Notes: generated from the letters alone by a model not told the origin. Counted from the stretch's first letter, positions 5,852 to 15,588 are shown. The stretch: 45,746 bases of DNA from Methylomonas koyamae (GCF_001644025.1 NZ_LUUK01000023.1:1-45746), one strand, 5' to 3'. Translations and numbers: made by a program.

Positions 5852-6685
5852 TCACCCCGCGCGGCGGCGGACCAGCAACAACGGCAGGCCGGCGGCGAAC
5901 AACCAGGCCGCGGCCGGCAACGGCACCGGTTCCAGATTGGCGGACAGGCTCAAACTGTCGATGGCGATCGTGGCGTAGCCCGGAATGTCGTACCAGTCGT
6001 AAACCGGGGTTTCGACTTGCATCCGTTCGTAAACGTCTTGAAGCGGGCAACCGTCTTCCTGGCAATTCGGATCGCTGTATTCGGTGCCAATGTATACCGA
6101 CACCCATTCGGTGGTGTAGCCGACGATTTGCTCGTAAGCCTCGACCTGGGTCACGGCCAGTATCGACGCGGTGAACTGATTGGCCGGCGCGCCCCCGACA
6201 CCGAAACCGTGGTTCCCGAATAGGTCGTCGACCGATCGCACGTCGCCGGACAGATTGAGATAAGCCGACGAATAAGCGTTGCCCTGAAACGAATACCGGC
6301 CGGAGAACGCCACGTCGTAGCCGCTAATCCGGTAGCCAGCCTTAGGCGCGAAATTGAATTTCAGATCGATCGAACCGAGTCCGGCCACGCCGTTGTCGGT
6401 CAAACCGTGGGTATCGTCGTAGACCTGCATACGGTCGCCGAAATCCACTTTAAAACCGTTGGCGATCGGCATGATTGCCAGTTCGGCGGCGGGGATCGGC
6501 GTGACTTGCACGTTCCCGCTGGCGTTGGCGCCGTCGTCGGCGATCGAAAACAAAAATTCGTCGGTGTCGAAGCGCAGTTCGGCGGTCCCGACGTCCCAGA
6601 CGGTTTGACTGGCCAGAGCCGTATTGGTCAGGCCGAATCCGGCCATCGCCGCCAATCCCAGCGATTTGATAAAGTTGCGTTGCAT
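5852..6685 (-). CDS. Secreted protein with VPLPA-CTERM sorting signal
   Basis: This 277-residue exported protein has an N-terminal signal peptide (about residues 1-26, ending LTNTALAS) and a long beta-rich domain. Its C-terminal tripartite signal is VPLPAAAWLF, a hydrophobic helix, then RRRAG. That is the VPLPA variant of the PEP-CTERM signal, recognised by exosortase and usually found in species that make extracellular polysaccharide. The central region carries a Cys pair (NCQEDGC). The start was taken as the second Met at 6685 because GGAGG lies seven bases before it; the ATG at 6691 abuts that motif too closely. The matching exosortase is not in the window. Confidence 0.82.
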   Translation of the reverse strand: MQRNFIKSLGLAAMAGFGLTNTALASQTVWDVGTAELRFDTDEFLFSIADDGANASGNVQVTPIPAAELAIMPIANGFKVDFGDRMQVYDDTHGLTDNGVAGLGSIDLKFNFAPKAGYRISGYDVAFSGRYSFQGNAYSSAYLNLSGDVRSVDDLFGNHGFGVGGAPANQFTASILAVTQVEAYEQIVGYTTEWVSVYIGTEYSDPNCQEDGCPLQDVYERMQVETPVYDWYDIPGYATIAIDSLSLSANLEPVPLPAAAWLFAAGLPLLLVRRRAG

Positions 6686-6886
6686 CGTCATTCCTCCCCA
6701 AAAAGATCATCGCGACCGCGACGGAATGCCCGGCCGACGGCGGCAAACGCCGCGATACCCTTAATCAACGAAAGGTAGTTTGCAAACTAAGCGGCAAAAG
6801 ACGCCTTGCCACGATAGACCGATAGCGGATCGCTGTAAACCCGGTTTTTTCCTTTTCTTGCCCGATTGGCGATCCGGCAATCGGCG

Positions 6887-8677
6887 TTAGCGCGCCGCCG
6901 CCTGCTCGAAATCGACCCGGCTATGGCCGAGCACGGTGCCGGTCGCGAAAGCCAAATCGACCAGCGCCACCTGATAATCGCCGACCGCCCTGACCTCGCG
7001 CAATTGCGCCTCACCCAGCCGGGTCAAGGTTTCCAGCACTTCGGTCATCGTCCGCAAGCCTTCCCGAAATTGCTTGAGTTCGGCGTCGTAATTCAGGCCG
7101 GCCAACAGCACGTTTTGCCGCGCGGCCAATATGCGCCGCCAGTTCTGGCCCAACACGTCCAGCGCATCGTAAATCTCCCGGCGCACGCTGAGTTCGCGCA
7201 ATTGCTTGGTGGTCAAGCGTTGCAGACGCTCCTGCACCGCCTTGTCCAGCCGGGCGCGGCGCAATTCATTGGTCAACGGAATTTCCATCCGCAAGCCGAC
7301 CGACCAGTCGGAATAACGCCCGCTTAGGGTTTGATCGAAGGCGCCGTTGATCGAACCGGTATCGCGCCCCAAGCCGGCATATTGATAATCCAGCATGAAC
7401 ATCGGCAAGGTCTGATTTTCCAGGTAATCGATTTTGGTGGCGTCGGCGGCCAGCTTCAATTCCAGTTCCAGCAACTCCAGCCGCCCGTCCAAGGCCCGCG
7501 CCGCCAATTGTTCCCGATCGAAGCCGAATTCCAACAAGGTCGGCTCGGTTTCCGGGATCAAGACCGTCGGCGAATCCAAATCGAGATTGGCATCGTTCAA
7601 CAGCAGCTTGAGCTGGCGTTGCCGGGTTTTCAGCGTGGTTTCGGCGACGATCAAGGTTTCCAGCCGCTCGGCGACGCCGATCTCGGCGCGATTGATTTCG
7701 ACCGCGGCGGTCAAACCTTCGCCGACCCGTTTTTTGACCATCGCCAGATTGCCGGCGGCATTTTCGTATTGCTGGCGGCGCACGTCCAACTCGCCCCAGG
7801 CGACGTAGAGACTCCAATACGCCCGCTCGACCGCCGCCAGCACCCGAATCGCCTGCAAGCGGGTTTTGACATCGACCGCCTGTTGTTCGTAGCGGGCGAT
7901 GCGGATGCCGGCCACATTGTTGGCGATGCCGGCGTCGCGCAGCAGCGGCTGACTGATCGAAAAGCGCAGCGCGTTGCGGTATTGGTCGGAGGCCACGCCG
8001 CGATATTGTTTCTTAGCGTCGAACGGCGCGCTGATGGTGACCTTGGCGCCGGTCCGCAGCGGTATCACCACGCCGGCCTCCAGTTCCAAGCCTTCGGTGC
8101 GTTGGGCAATCGCGGTCAATTTATCGGTTTCGTTTTTCAGCGGCGAATCGGCGTCGCTGGGCGTAAAGGTCACGACATCCAAATTCTCGGCAGGCGTGTT
8201 CTTCTGGCCGTACTTGGCTTTGGCAAAGATCAAATCGTCGAATTTGGCTTGCTCCTCGCTGACCGCCAATTGCGCCAGCTTGGGGTCGATTTGAGCAATT
8301 TTCAAATCCAGATTGTTTTCCAGCGCCAAGCCGCGCACCGCCGCGATCGACAGGCGCCGGCTGGCGTCCGGCTCGGCGGCGGGCCGCTCCGGTCGGGGCT
8401 GCACGGATTTGGGCGGCGCTTTGGGCAAGTTGGTAATCAAGCGTTCCTTGAAGCGCGGCAAAGCCTGTTCGACGGTTTGCGGCGGCGCGGCGGACAGCGC
8501 CGGCAAGTTCAAGCCTTGATCCGTTTGCAGCCGCTCCTCGACGCGTTTGGCCAATTGGCGGTCCGGGGCGGTATCGAAATAGCCGGCGCAGCCGCCCAGC
8601 GCGAGCAGCAAGACTAAACCGCCTAGCGCCGGGCAGGCGTTTGGCAAGCCAAGGTAGTGAGTTCGCCGCCTGCTCAT
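6887..8677 (-). CDS. TolC-family outer-membrane efflux lipoprotein
   Basis: This 596-residue protein starts with a lipoprotein signal (lipobox LGGC, Cys30), so it should be anchored in the outer membrane. The body has the long heptad-rich helices of TolC/OprM channels, for example around GIRIARYEQQAVDVKTRL and the duplicated motif late in the protein. It has a longer N-terminal region (about 31-140, rich in Pro and Arg) than standard TolC. Its ATG overlaps the TGA of the adaptor gene by four bases, so translation is coupled. It should form the exit duct for the ABC/adaptor pair encoded just upstream. A far longer open frame runs through it, but the overlap and lipobox fix this start. Confidence 0.87.
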   Translation of the reverse strand: MSRRRTHYLGLPNACPALGGLVLLLALGGCAGYFDTAPDRQLAKRVEERLQTDQGLNLPALSAAPPQTVEQALPRFKERLITNLPKAPPKSVQPRPERPAAEPDASRRLSIAAVRGLALENNLDLKIAQIDPKLAQLAVSEEQAKFDDLIFAKAKYGQKNTPAENLDVVTFTPSDADSPLKNETDKLTAIAQRTEGLELEAGVVIPLRTGAKVTISAPFDAKKQYRGVASDQYRNALRFSISQPLLRDAGIANNVAGIRIARYEQQAVDVKTRLQAIRVLAAVERAYWSLYVAWGELDVRRQQYENAAGNLAMVKKRVGEGLTAAVEINRAEIGVAERLETLIVAETTLKTRQRQLKLLLNDANLDLDSPTVLIPETEPTLLEFGFDREQLAARALDGRLELLELELKLAADATKIDYLENQTLPMFMLDYQYAGLGRDTGSINGAFDQTLSGRYSDWSVGLRMEIPLTNELRRARLDKAVQERLQRLTTKQLRELSVRREIYDALDVLGQNWRRILAARQNVLLAGLNYDAELKQFREGLRTMTEVLETLTRLGEAQLREVRAVGDYQVALVDLAFATGTVLGHSRVDFEQAAAR

Positions 8678-9984
8678 TTCAGCTTCTGCCTGACCAGATC
8701 GTTGATCGGCGCCTCGACGGTCAATTGCGGCGGAAACGCATTCAACTGGCGCCACAATTCGTAGGCCATCGTCACCCGATTCAACAAGATCCAACCCTTG
8801 ACCCGCACGCCTTGGCGCAAAAAGCGCTCGCTGGGCCATTCGCGGTCGGCCGGGTCCGGTATCACCAGAACCCGGAATTTGCCCTTGCCGTCGTCGCTGG
8901 CGTCGACGAAGGCGACGCTGCCGCCGAAGGTACCGACCGCCACTTCCGGCCAACCGGCAAACTGCAAGGCCGGCCAGCCTTCGAATTGCAGGCGGGCGTG
9001 GCGGCCGGGCGTGATCAACGCCGCGTCGTTGCCATCCACCCACAATTCGACGGCCTTGACGTCGCGGTCCGGCACCAGCACCAACAGCGGATCGCCCTGG
9101 CGCACCAAGTCGCTCTGCGGATTGGCCAGCAGGCGCAACACACTGCCGTCGCGCGGCGCGGTAATCGATTGCGATTGTTGGCGGGACACATCGACTTCGG
9201 CCTTTAGCAAGCTGGCGCGGCCGTCCTCGAGTTCGCTCTGAGTCTTGTTGGCCGCCGCGCTGGCCGAATCGATGCGAGCCTGGGCGTCGGCGCGAATCCG
9301 GCCGATCTCGGCTTCGGCGGCGCGCTGCTCGGCCAGCGCGCCTTCCAGACTGGCTTGGGCGCTGTTCAGACCGCGCCCGGCCACGACGCCGTCGCGCTCG
9401 GCCAGTTCGAACTCGCGTTGCGACACCAAGCCGTCGCCGAGCAAACGTTGCAGACGCTCGCGCTGCAAACTGGCGGCGTCCAGCGTGGCGCGGGCCGAAG
9501 CGATCGCCTCGGCGGCGGCGCGGGCGCGTTGTTTGGCGACGTCGAGCCGATATTGCGCGGTCGCGACCTGCAAATCCCGAGTAGCTTGCAGATTGTCGAG
9601 CTGCAACCGGTAGGCGTTCAACTCGTCTTGCTTGGCGGCCAATTTGGCGGCGGCCGCGTCGCGTTGGCCGGCCAGGCGCTCCAACAACCTCGGATCGACA
9701 TCGGCGATATCCAGCAACACTTCGCCGGCCTTGACTTTGTCCCCTTCCTTGACATGCCAGGCCACGATACGGCCGCCGACCGGCGCCTCGACGGTTTGCT
9801 GACGCTCCAGCGGCGCGAACGCCGACACTCGCCCGCTGGCGTGGATGTTTTGCTGCCAGGGCGTCACCAACAAGGCAGGCGGCGTCAGCACGAACACCCA
9901 GACGCATGCCCGCGCCCAACGCCCGACCGTCCTCGGCGTATGCGCGGCCGCCAGGGCCGACAAGCGGTTATGCCATTCGTCCAT
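8674..9984 (-). CDS. HlyD-family membrane-fusion (periplasmic adaptor) protein
   Basis: This 436-residue protein has one N-terminal transmembrane helix (about 24-42). A biotinyl-lipoyl-like half follows (VEAPVGGRIVAWHVKEGDKVKAGEVLL, residues ~64-90, with the typical Gly-Asp-Lys-Val turn). Then come a long alpha-helical hairpin rich in Ala, Gln and Arg (about 100-270) and the second lipoyl half (ITAPRDGSVLRL). A C-terminal beta domain ends the protein. It should bridge the inner-membrane ABC protein and the TolC-like lipoprotein. The start has GGAGGAGAGGG upstream and overlaps the end of the ABC gene by 17 bases. No peptide substrate gene is obvious nearby. Confidence 0.9.
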   Translation of the reverse strand: MDEWHNRLSALAAAHTPRTVGRWARACVWVFVLTPPALLVTPWQQNIHASGRVSAFAPLERQQTVEAPVGGRIVAWHVKEGDKVKAGEVLLDIADVDPRLLERLAGQRDAAAAKLAAKQDELNAYRLQLDNLQATRDLQVATAQYRLDVAKQRARAAAEAIASARATLDAASLQRERLQRLLGDGLVSQREFELAERDGVVAGRGLNSAQASLEGALAEQRAAEAEIGRIRADAQARIDSASAAANKTQSELEDGRASLLKAEVDVSRQQSQSITAPRDGSVLRLLANPQSDLVRQGDPLLVLVPDRDVKAVELWVDGNDAALITPGRHARLQFEGWPALQFAGWPEVAVGTFGGSVAFVDASDDGKGKFRVLVIPDPADREWPSERFLRQGVRVKGWILLNRVTMAYELWRQLNAFPPQLTVEAPINDLVRQKLK

Positions 9985-12013
9985 CGCCCTCTCCTCCCCA
10001 CTCGATGACGCGCGCCAGACCGCTTGCCACCGCCGGCACGCCGGTCGTCACGATCAAAGTCCACGGCGCGTCGGCGGCGCACAAAGTCGCCAACACCGCG
10101 TCGCGCCAGTCCTGGCTCATGTCGTCAAGCAAGCCGTCCACGATCAAAATGCCGGGCCGACCGACCATCGCCCTGGCCAGCAGCACCAAATGGCCTTGCG
10201 CGGCCGACAGTGGCGCGCCGCCCACCGTCAACTCGGTGGCCAGCGCGTCGAGCGCCGCGTCGTAGCCGAAGCGCGTCCAACCCAAGCGCTCCAAGACCTG
10301 CCTGACCGCCTCGGCGTCGATATCCGACCGGCCTAGCCGCACGTTCTCGAACAAGGTGTCGGCCACCCACTCCGACCGACCCACCAGCGCGACCCGGTCC
10401 CGCAAATTTTCCAAGCGCAAGCGTCCCAATTCGACGCCGCCGATTTCAATCCGGCCGCTAGCCGCCGGCCTTAAGCCGCACAGCAGTTCGACCAAGGTGG
10501 TCTTGCCGGCGGCATGTCCGGCCAGCAGCGCGACTTTTTCGCCGGCACCGATCGCGAAGCTCAAGTCCTTGAAAACCGGCCGGCGCTGGCCGTAGGCAAA
10601 GCCGAGCCGGGTCACGTTCACCGCCAACGCGCCGGCCGCCGGCAAGGCCTCGCCATCGCCGCGCTCCAACGGCAAGTCCAGTAAATGACCGATTTTATCG
10701 GTCCCCGCCATCAGATCGTAAAACCCTTCCAGATGCTTGCCGAACTTGATCAACGAAATCAATGCCGAAGACACGATCAATTCGGCGGCCACCAATTGCC
10801 CCAAGGTCAAATGCCCGTCGATCACCAGATAACCGCCCAGCGCCAACAAGCCGGTGCTGGCGACGGCGTACAAGGCCAACGAACCGACGATTTGGCGCAG
10901 CAACACCCGAAAGTGACCGCGCTTGGCGTCCAGATAGCTCAGCGACAACTCGTCGGTCCGCTGGACCGCCCAGCGCGGCCCGCCGGAAAATTTGAAAATC
11001 TGCTGATTGGCGGCCACGGTTTCCAGCCAAGCCACCAACGCGTACTTGGTAATGGATTCCTGAACTGCGGTTTTCACGCCGCCCCGCCCCAATACAAACA
11101 CGATCAAGCCGATCAGGAACAGCAATACCACATCGAAGGCCAGCAGGAACGGATGATAAAACGCCAGCATCAGCAAACCCACGCCGGTTTGCACCAGCGT
11201 GCTCAAGCCGTCCAGCAACAAGGCCGAACCGGCCTTTTGCAAGGTCAGCACGTCGAAAAAACGGTTCACCAATTCGGCGCCGTGGTGAGCGTCGCCGGTT
11301 TCGCGCCGCACTCGCGGCAAGCGGTGGGCCAGATCGCTGGCCAGGCGCACGAACACCCGGCGCTGAACGATTTCGACCAGATAGGCCTCGAGTACGTGAA
11401 CCGCCCCGGCGAAAGTCAGAAAGAAAAACAGGATGACCGCCAACACCAGTAGAGGTTGGCCCATGCCGCCCATCGCCACGGTGTTGACCAGTGCCTGCAC
11501 CGCGACCGGCGACGCCAGGGCCAGCAAGCCGGAGCCCAAGGCCAGCCCCAGCACCAGCCAAAGATCGGGTAAATCGGCGCGCAGCAACTCGACCAAACGC
11601 CGCCAAGGCGGCAGATGGCCGTGGCCGTCGGGACTCACCGCGTTGGCCAAGGGCGCCCTGGCTTGTATCAGCCACCACCCGGTCGAACGGTCGCCGCTCA
11701 AGCCCAGCAAGCCGGCGACCTCGGCCGGCTTGATCAAACGCTCTTCGACGGCGTCGCCGTGAATCAGCGCGACCCGCACCGAACCGGCCCGAAAGCCCGA
11801 CAACACCAACCACCCCTCCCGCTCGGCCAGTTCGGCCAGCAACGGGGTTTGCGGCGCCGAGGTTTCGGCGGCGGCGTTCGGCGTGAGTACCGCCGGCTCG
11901 AGACGCAGACCCAAACGGTCGGCGAGTTCGGTCAAATTCGCCGGCGGGTCCGGAACCGGTCCGGTTTCCGGCAGCGCCAACAGTCGGCTCAAAAATGCTT
12001 GTAAGGTCCGCAT
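9968..12013 (-). CDS. Type-I-secretion-like ABC protein with degenerate nucleotide-binding domain
   Basis: This 681-residue half-transporter has a cytosolic N-terminal domain (about 1-135), about six transmembrane helices (150-420) and a C-terminal ATPase domain (465-681). The Walker A lysine and threonine are kept (AGHAAGKTT, K504, T505), but two of its glycines are alanine. The Q-loop glutamine is absent (ALVGRSEW, 542-549), the signature is LSAAQ (602-606) instead of LSGGQ, the Walker B glutamate is Gly627 (ILIVDG), and the H-loop histidine is replaced by threonine (TLIVTTG). ATP binding is plausible but normal hydrolysis is doubtful. The N-terminal domain may be a degenerate C39-like domain; no catalytic Cys/His pair is evident. 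It is the second gene of a four-gene exporter operon. Confidence 0.82.
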   Translation of the reverse strand: MRTLQAFLSRLLALPETGPVPDPPANLTELADRLGLRLEPAVLTPNAAAETSAPQTPLLAELAEREGWLVLSGFRAGSVRVALIHGDAVEERLIKPAEVAGLLGLSGDRSTGWWLIQARAPLANAVSPDGHGHLPPWRRLVELLRADLPDLWLVLGLALGSGLLALASPVAVQALVNTVAMGGMGQPLLVLAVILFFFLTFAGAVHVLEAYLVEIVQRRVFVRLASDLAHRLPRVRRETGDAHHGAELVNRFFDVLTLQKAGSALLLDGLSTLVQTGVGLLMLAFYHPFLLAFDVVLLFLIGLIVFVLGRGGVKTAVQESITKYALVAWLETVAANQQIFKFSGGPRWAVQRTDELSLSYLDAKRGHFRVLLRQIVGSLALYAVASTGLLALGGYLVIDGHLTLGQLVAAELIVSSALISLIKFGKHLEGFYDLMAGTDKIGHLLDLPLERGDGEALPAAGALAVNVTRLGFAYGQRRPVFKDLSFAIGAGEKVALLAGHAAGKTTLVELLCGLRPAASGRIEIGGVELGRLRLENLRDRVALVGRSEWVADTLFENVRLGRSDIDAEAVRQVLERLGWTRFGYDAALDALATELTVGGAPLSAAQGHLVLLARAMVGRPGILIVDGLLDDMSQDWRDAVLATLCAADAPWTLIVTTGVPAVASGLARVIEWGGEGDGRMA

Positions 12014-12165
12014 CGTTTCACGAGTCCTGATGGATTGACGAATCGGCAGGTGCCGGCCCCATTAAAGTCGTTCGAACGCGCGCGCCGATCCCAAGACCGT
12101 ATCCAGCAGGGCAACTCCCGCAGCCACGTTTCATGATGGCCGACGCGACATCACCGCCGTTACTG

Positions 12166-12612
12166 TCAAGTGAACATCAACAGCGTTGAGCCGAGTGCGC
12201 CGAACACCAAGGCCGAGCGCGCCAAGGCCGGCCAATACGCCCGCCCCGCCGAGTTTGCCCGCCAACGCACCGCCAAATCGCGCCGCCAGGCCAGTGCGGC
12301 CAGATACGCGGCCCGTGCGACCCGCCACGATCCGTAACCGATCGCGACGATGCCCAGCCAAAACACCGTGATTTCCGCTTGGCGCGGCGATAAGCCGAAG
12401 GCGGCCTCCAACCAATGCTCCAACAGCCACTCGACGATTTCTATCGCCACGTGCACGCCGTGGCCGATCAGCGGCAACAGCGTATCGCCGAAGCTCAACA
12501 TCACCAGCGCGGCGACGAAGTAGGCCAAACGCCGGCCGCCATAACGGCGCTTCGCGGCCGCGTAGGCATTCGCCAAGACGCCGGTCGACCCTCTAACGAT
12601 TTCGTTAATCAT
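12166..12612 (-). CDS. Hypothetical inner-membrane protein, first gene of exporter operon
   Basis: This 148-residue protein has three to four hydrophobic segments (about 30-50, 52-66, 82-98 and 128-147). Basic cytosolic loops (AAKRRYGGRR and RRDLAVRWR) lie between them. GGGAGG sits eight bases upstream of the ATG at 12612. It precedes the ABC gene by 152 bases on the same strand, so it may be an accessory to the exporter or just a neighbour. I recognise no family. The end of ppc lies 46 bases upstream, so part of the transcription may read through from ppc. Confidence 0.6.
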   Translation of the reverse strand: MINEIVRGSTGVLANAYAAAKRRYGGRRLAYFVAALVMLSFGDTLLPLIGHGVHVAIEIVEWLLEHWLEAAFGLSPRQAEITVFWLGIVAIGYGSWRVARAAYLAALAWRRDLAVRWRANSAGRAYWPALARSALVFGALGSTLLMFT

Positions 12613-12658
12613 GCTGCCTCCCTAACGACTGTCGCGGCGCCGGCCAGCCGCCGCGAAA

Positions 12659-15445
12659 TTAGCCGGTGTTGCGCATGCCGGCGGCGATCGCGTTGATCGT
12701 GCGCAACAGCGGATTCAGCCAAGGACTGTCGCCGGCGCCGGCATCGTCTTCTCGCACCTTGCGCAGCAGGCAGACCTGCAAGAAATTCAATGGCCCCAGA
12801 TAAGCGTCGCGGCGGCGCAACGAGTCGGCCAAGCTAGGGTTATCGGCCAACAGCCTATCGATTTGCGCCACATCCAACACCCACTCCACGCAACGTTGAT
12901 ACTCGCCGGCGATCAAGCCGTACACGCGTTTGCCGGTTTCCGGGTCCACGCACAAGCCGGCGTATTCCCGCGCCAGTTCCATGTCCGACTTGCTCAAGGC
13001 CATCTGAGCGTTGCTGAGCAAATTGCGAAAAAACGGCCAGTCGCGGTACATCGTTCGCAATTGCTCCAGCCGCTCGCTTCGACCGGCGCACCAGGTCGAT
13101 ACGCTGAGGCCGACGCCGTACCAAGCCGGGAAGGTTTGCCGCGACTGGGCCCAGGCAAATACCCAGCCAATGGCCCGCACCGACTCTTTGGAGCGGTCCT
13201 GTTTCTTGCGGTGCGACGGCCGCGAGCCGATGTTCAAGCGGCCGATTTCGCCGACTGGCGTCGATTCGTAAAAATAGTCCAAAAAGCCCGGCGTGCGCTC
13301 GGTCAATTCCCGATAACTTTGTTCGCCTATCCTCGCCAACTCGTCCATCACCGCCAAATTTTCCGGGTTATCGGGGGCGACAGGTTGCACCAGACTGGCG
13401 CTGGCCTTCAACAAACCGGTCACGCCCATCGTCAGTTCGTAAATCGCGGTTTCCATGTTGTTATAGCGATAGAACAACACCTCGCCCTGCTCGGTAAACT
13501 TGATCTGACCGCGCACGCTGTCGGCGGGTTGCGCCAGAATCGCTTCGTGGGTCGGACCGCCGCCGCGGCCAACCGTGCCGCCGCGGCCGTGAAACAAGCG
13601 GCAGCGGATGCCGCGCCGATCGCAAATATCGACGATGCGGCGTTGCGCCCGGTACAAGCCCCACGCCGAAGCCAGGATGCCGCCGTCCTTGCACGAATCG
13701 GAATAGCCCAGCATGATTTCCTGACGGCGGCCGGAGGCCTTCAACAAGGTCAGATAAGTCGGCGAATCGAACAAATCGTTCAATACTTCCTCGATCCGGT
13801 TCAAGTCGTCTATCGTCTCGAACAGCGGGCTGACGCCGATATTGCAGTACCAATGACCTCGGATCCGACCAACCAAGCCGCACTGGGCGGCCAGTAACAT
13901 CACCTCCAAAACGTGACTGGCGTGGTGGGTCATCGATATCACGTATTCGCCGAAGCAGTCCGGACCGATCTCGCGCCGGCTGCTAGCCATCACTTCGAAC
14001 AAGGCCAGGGTTTCGCGGGTTGCCGACGGCAACGCGCCCGGATCGAACATCAAGCCGCCCGGCGCGGCAATCGCCTCGCCGAGCAATTGCAAGCGATCCC
14101 CCTCGTTCATCGCCCGATAATCGATGCCCAAGGCCGCGCCGAGAATATCGGCCACCGCCTCGCTATGCCGGGTCGATTCCTGGCGCACGTCCAGATGCAT
14201 CAAATGAAAGCCGAAGGTATCGGCGAGGCGAGTCAGGTCGTGCAATTCCAGTTCGGCGATATTGGCGTCGCCGTGGTTGCGCAGCGAGCGGTCGATCAGG
14301 CGCAAATCGCGCAGGAATTCGGCCACGCTGGGATAGGCGTGACAATCGGCCGGTTCCGCGTCGCCGCGCAAGCGCCTGGCAATGCGTTCCAGGCCCTGCT
14401 CTATCCGGTATTTGACGATGGTCAATTTATGGCGGTACGGCTCTTGCAGATAAGGCCGCGCCAATTCGGCCACCGCCGGCCCCAATGCGGTGCGGTCGGC
14501 TTCCAGACTGGCACTGAATTCGCTCGTCAATTCGCACAAGCCGTAGGAATGCGACAACTGGCCGCGCAACGCATCGAGACGCCGCGCATACTCCATCAGA
14601 ATCGCTTGCGCTTGCAGCCGTAGCGCTAACACCGTGGTTTCCGGGGTGACGTTGGGATTGCCGTCGCGATCACCGCCTATCCACGATCCGAACTTCAAGA
14701 AACTGGGAATCCGCGCGCCGGCGGCCGCTTTCTCGCCGTAGACATCGACCATCGATTCCTCGAAATTCCGGTAAACCTTGCTGGTCGCCTCGAACAGCGA
14801 CAGCGGAAAATAAAACAGGCCGGTATCGATTTCGTCGACGACGCCGGGCTTGCGGCCGCGCACTTCATCGGTGCGCAACAGCAACTGAATCTGCGCCTGC
14901 AAGCGTTCCAATGCCGCCTTACGGCCCGGACCCTGCCGGCTGCCGTCGATCTGTTCGTGGGTCAAAAACAGATTGCGCAACGCGCCCTTGACGGTGCGGC
15001 GCTTGGCCTCGGTCGGATGGGCCGTCATCACCGGCAAGTACAGCAAATCAGCCAACAAGGTTTGGACTTGCTCGGCACCGATGCCGGATTCCTTGAAGGT
15101 ACATAAGGTGTCGTGGAACGAGCCCGGCCAGAAATGCCCGGTCTGGCGCTGGCGGCGCTGGCCTAGCGAATGCGACTCCTCGGCGATGCTCAACAGGCTG
15201 AAATATTGGTTGAACACTCTGACCACCTGGCCGATTTCGTCGGCGTCCAAGCGCTCGACGACATCCTGCAGGGGCTTGCGCCGGGCCGGCGTGTTGTCGC
15301 GCATCAGCGCGGCGAAGCGTCGCTGCAATTGCGCGACGGATTCCTCCACATCGCGTTGGCCTTGGTGTTTCAACACTCTGGTCAACATCGAACTCAGCAA
15401 ACGAATCGAGCGGCGCAGTTGTTTATCGTCGGTATGTTTAGTCAC
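12659..15445 (-). CDS. ppc: Phosphoenolpyruvate carboxylase
   Basis: The 928-residue enzyme carboxylates phosphoenolpyruvate with bicarbonate to oxaloacetate, replenishing the citric acid cycle. Recognisable sites are the catalytic histidine H143 in VMTAHPTEAKRR, the mobile-loop motif GYSDSCKDGG, FHGRGGTVGRGGGPTHEAIL, and the C-terminal MRNTG, a typical PEPC ending involved in inhibitor binding. It is somewhat longer than the E. coli enzyme (883). Translation starts at GTG with GGAGA upstream. The gene is divergent from a NhaR-like LysR gene across 143 bases. In methanotrophs and methylotrophs this reaction is an important route for CO2 fixation into C4 acids; that role is inferred. Confidence 0.96.
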   Translation of the reverse strand: MTKHTDDKQLRRSIRLLSSMLTRVLKHQGQRDVEESVAQLQRRFAALMRDNTPARRKPLQDVVERLDADEIGQVVRVFNQYFSLLSIAEESHSLGQRRQRQTGHFWPGSFHDTLCTFKESGIGAEQVQTLLADLLYLPVMTAHPTEAKRRTVKGALRNLFLTHEQIDGSRQGPGRKAALERLQAQIQLLLRTDEVRGRKPGVVDEIDTGLFYFPLSLFEATSKVYRNFEESMVDVYGEKAAAGARIPSFLKFGSWIGGDRDGNPNVTPETTVLALRLQAQAILMEYARRLDALRGQLSHSYGLCELTSEFSASLEADRTALGPAVAELARPYLQEPYRHKLTIVKYRIEQGLERIARRLRGDAEPADCHAYPSVAEFLRDLRLIDRSLRNHGDANIAELELHDLTRLADTFGFHLMHLDVRQESTRHSEAVADILGAALGIDYRAMNEGDRLQLLGEAIAAPGGLMFDPGALPSATRETLALFEVMASSRREIGPDCFGEYVISMTHHASHVLEVMLLAAQCGLVGRIRGHWYCNIGVSPLFETIDDLNRIEEVLNDLFDSPTYLTLLKASGRRQEIMLGYSDSCKDGGILASAWGLYRAQRRIVDICDRRGIRCRLFHGRGGTVGRGGGPTHEAILAQPADSVRGQIKFTEQGEVLFYRYNNMETAIYELTMGVTGLLKASASLVQPVAPDNPENLAVMDELARIGEQSYRELTERTPGFLDYFYESTPVGEIGRLNIGSRPSHRKKQDRSKESVRAIGWVFAWAQSRQTFPAWYGVGLSVSTWCAGRSERLEQLRTMYRDWPFFRNLLSNAQMALSKSDMELAREYAGLCVDPETGKRVYGLIAGEYQRCVEWVLDVAQIDRLLADNPSLADSLRRRDAYLGPLNFLQVCLLRKVREDDAGAGDSPWLNPLLRTINAIAAGMRNTG

Positions 15446-15588
15446 TTAAGTCTCCATCATGGTCAGCGGTTACCGCATCGAGCAGCAAAAAGCGGGCCGG
15501 CCACTTTGTCGATAGGGTAACGCTAGTCTTTGGTATTGTTAAATAGAAAGATTAGAATAAATACATCGAAAATTTCTATGCAAAGGCC
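15446..15588. promoter_or_regulatory. Divergent promoter region between ppc and LysR-type gene
   Basis: The 143-bp spacer separates two genes transcribed away from each other. Its right half (about 15530-15580) is notably AT-rich, with TTGTTAAATAG and TTAGAATAAATAC that could serve as promoter elements or a LysR-type T-N11-A operator. Exact -35/-10 boxes cannot be fixed by eye. LysR regulators commonly act on the divergent neighbour, which would make ppc a candidate target. Confidence 0.4.

Noticed and set aside
6839-6886. Possible terminator after the TolC-like gene (inverted repeat near a poly-T stretch)
   Set aside because: The T-rich run lies on the wrong side: it would precede rather than follow the stem on the minus-strand transcript.
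6887-9919. A 1010-residue open frame that runs from the TolC-like gene back into the adaptor gene on the same strand
   Set aside because: Only its last part is a real protein. The lipobox, the ATG/TGA overlap at 8674-8677 and the adaptor in another frame show that the upstream part is an accidental extension.
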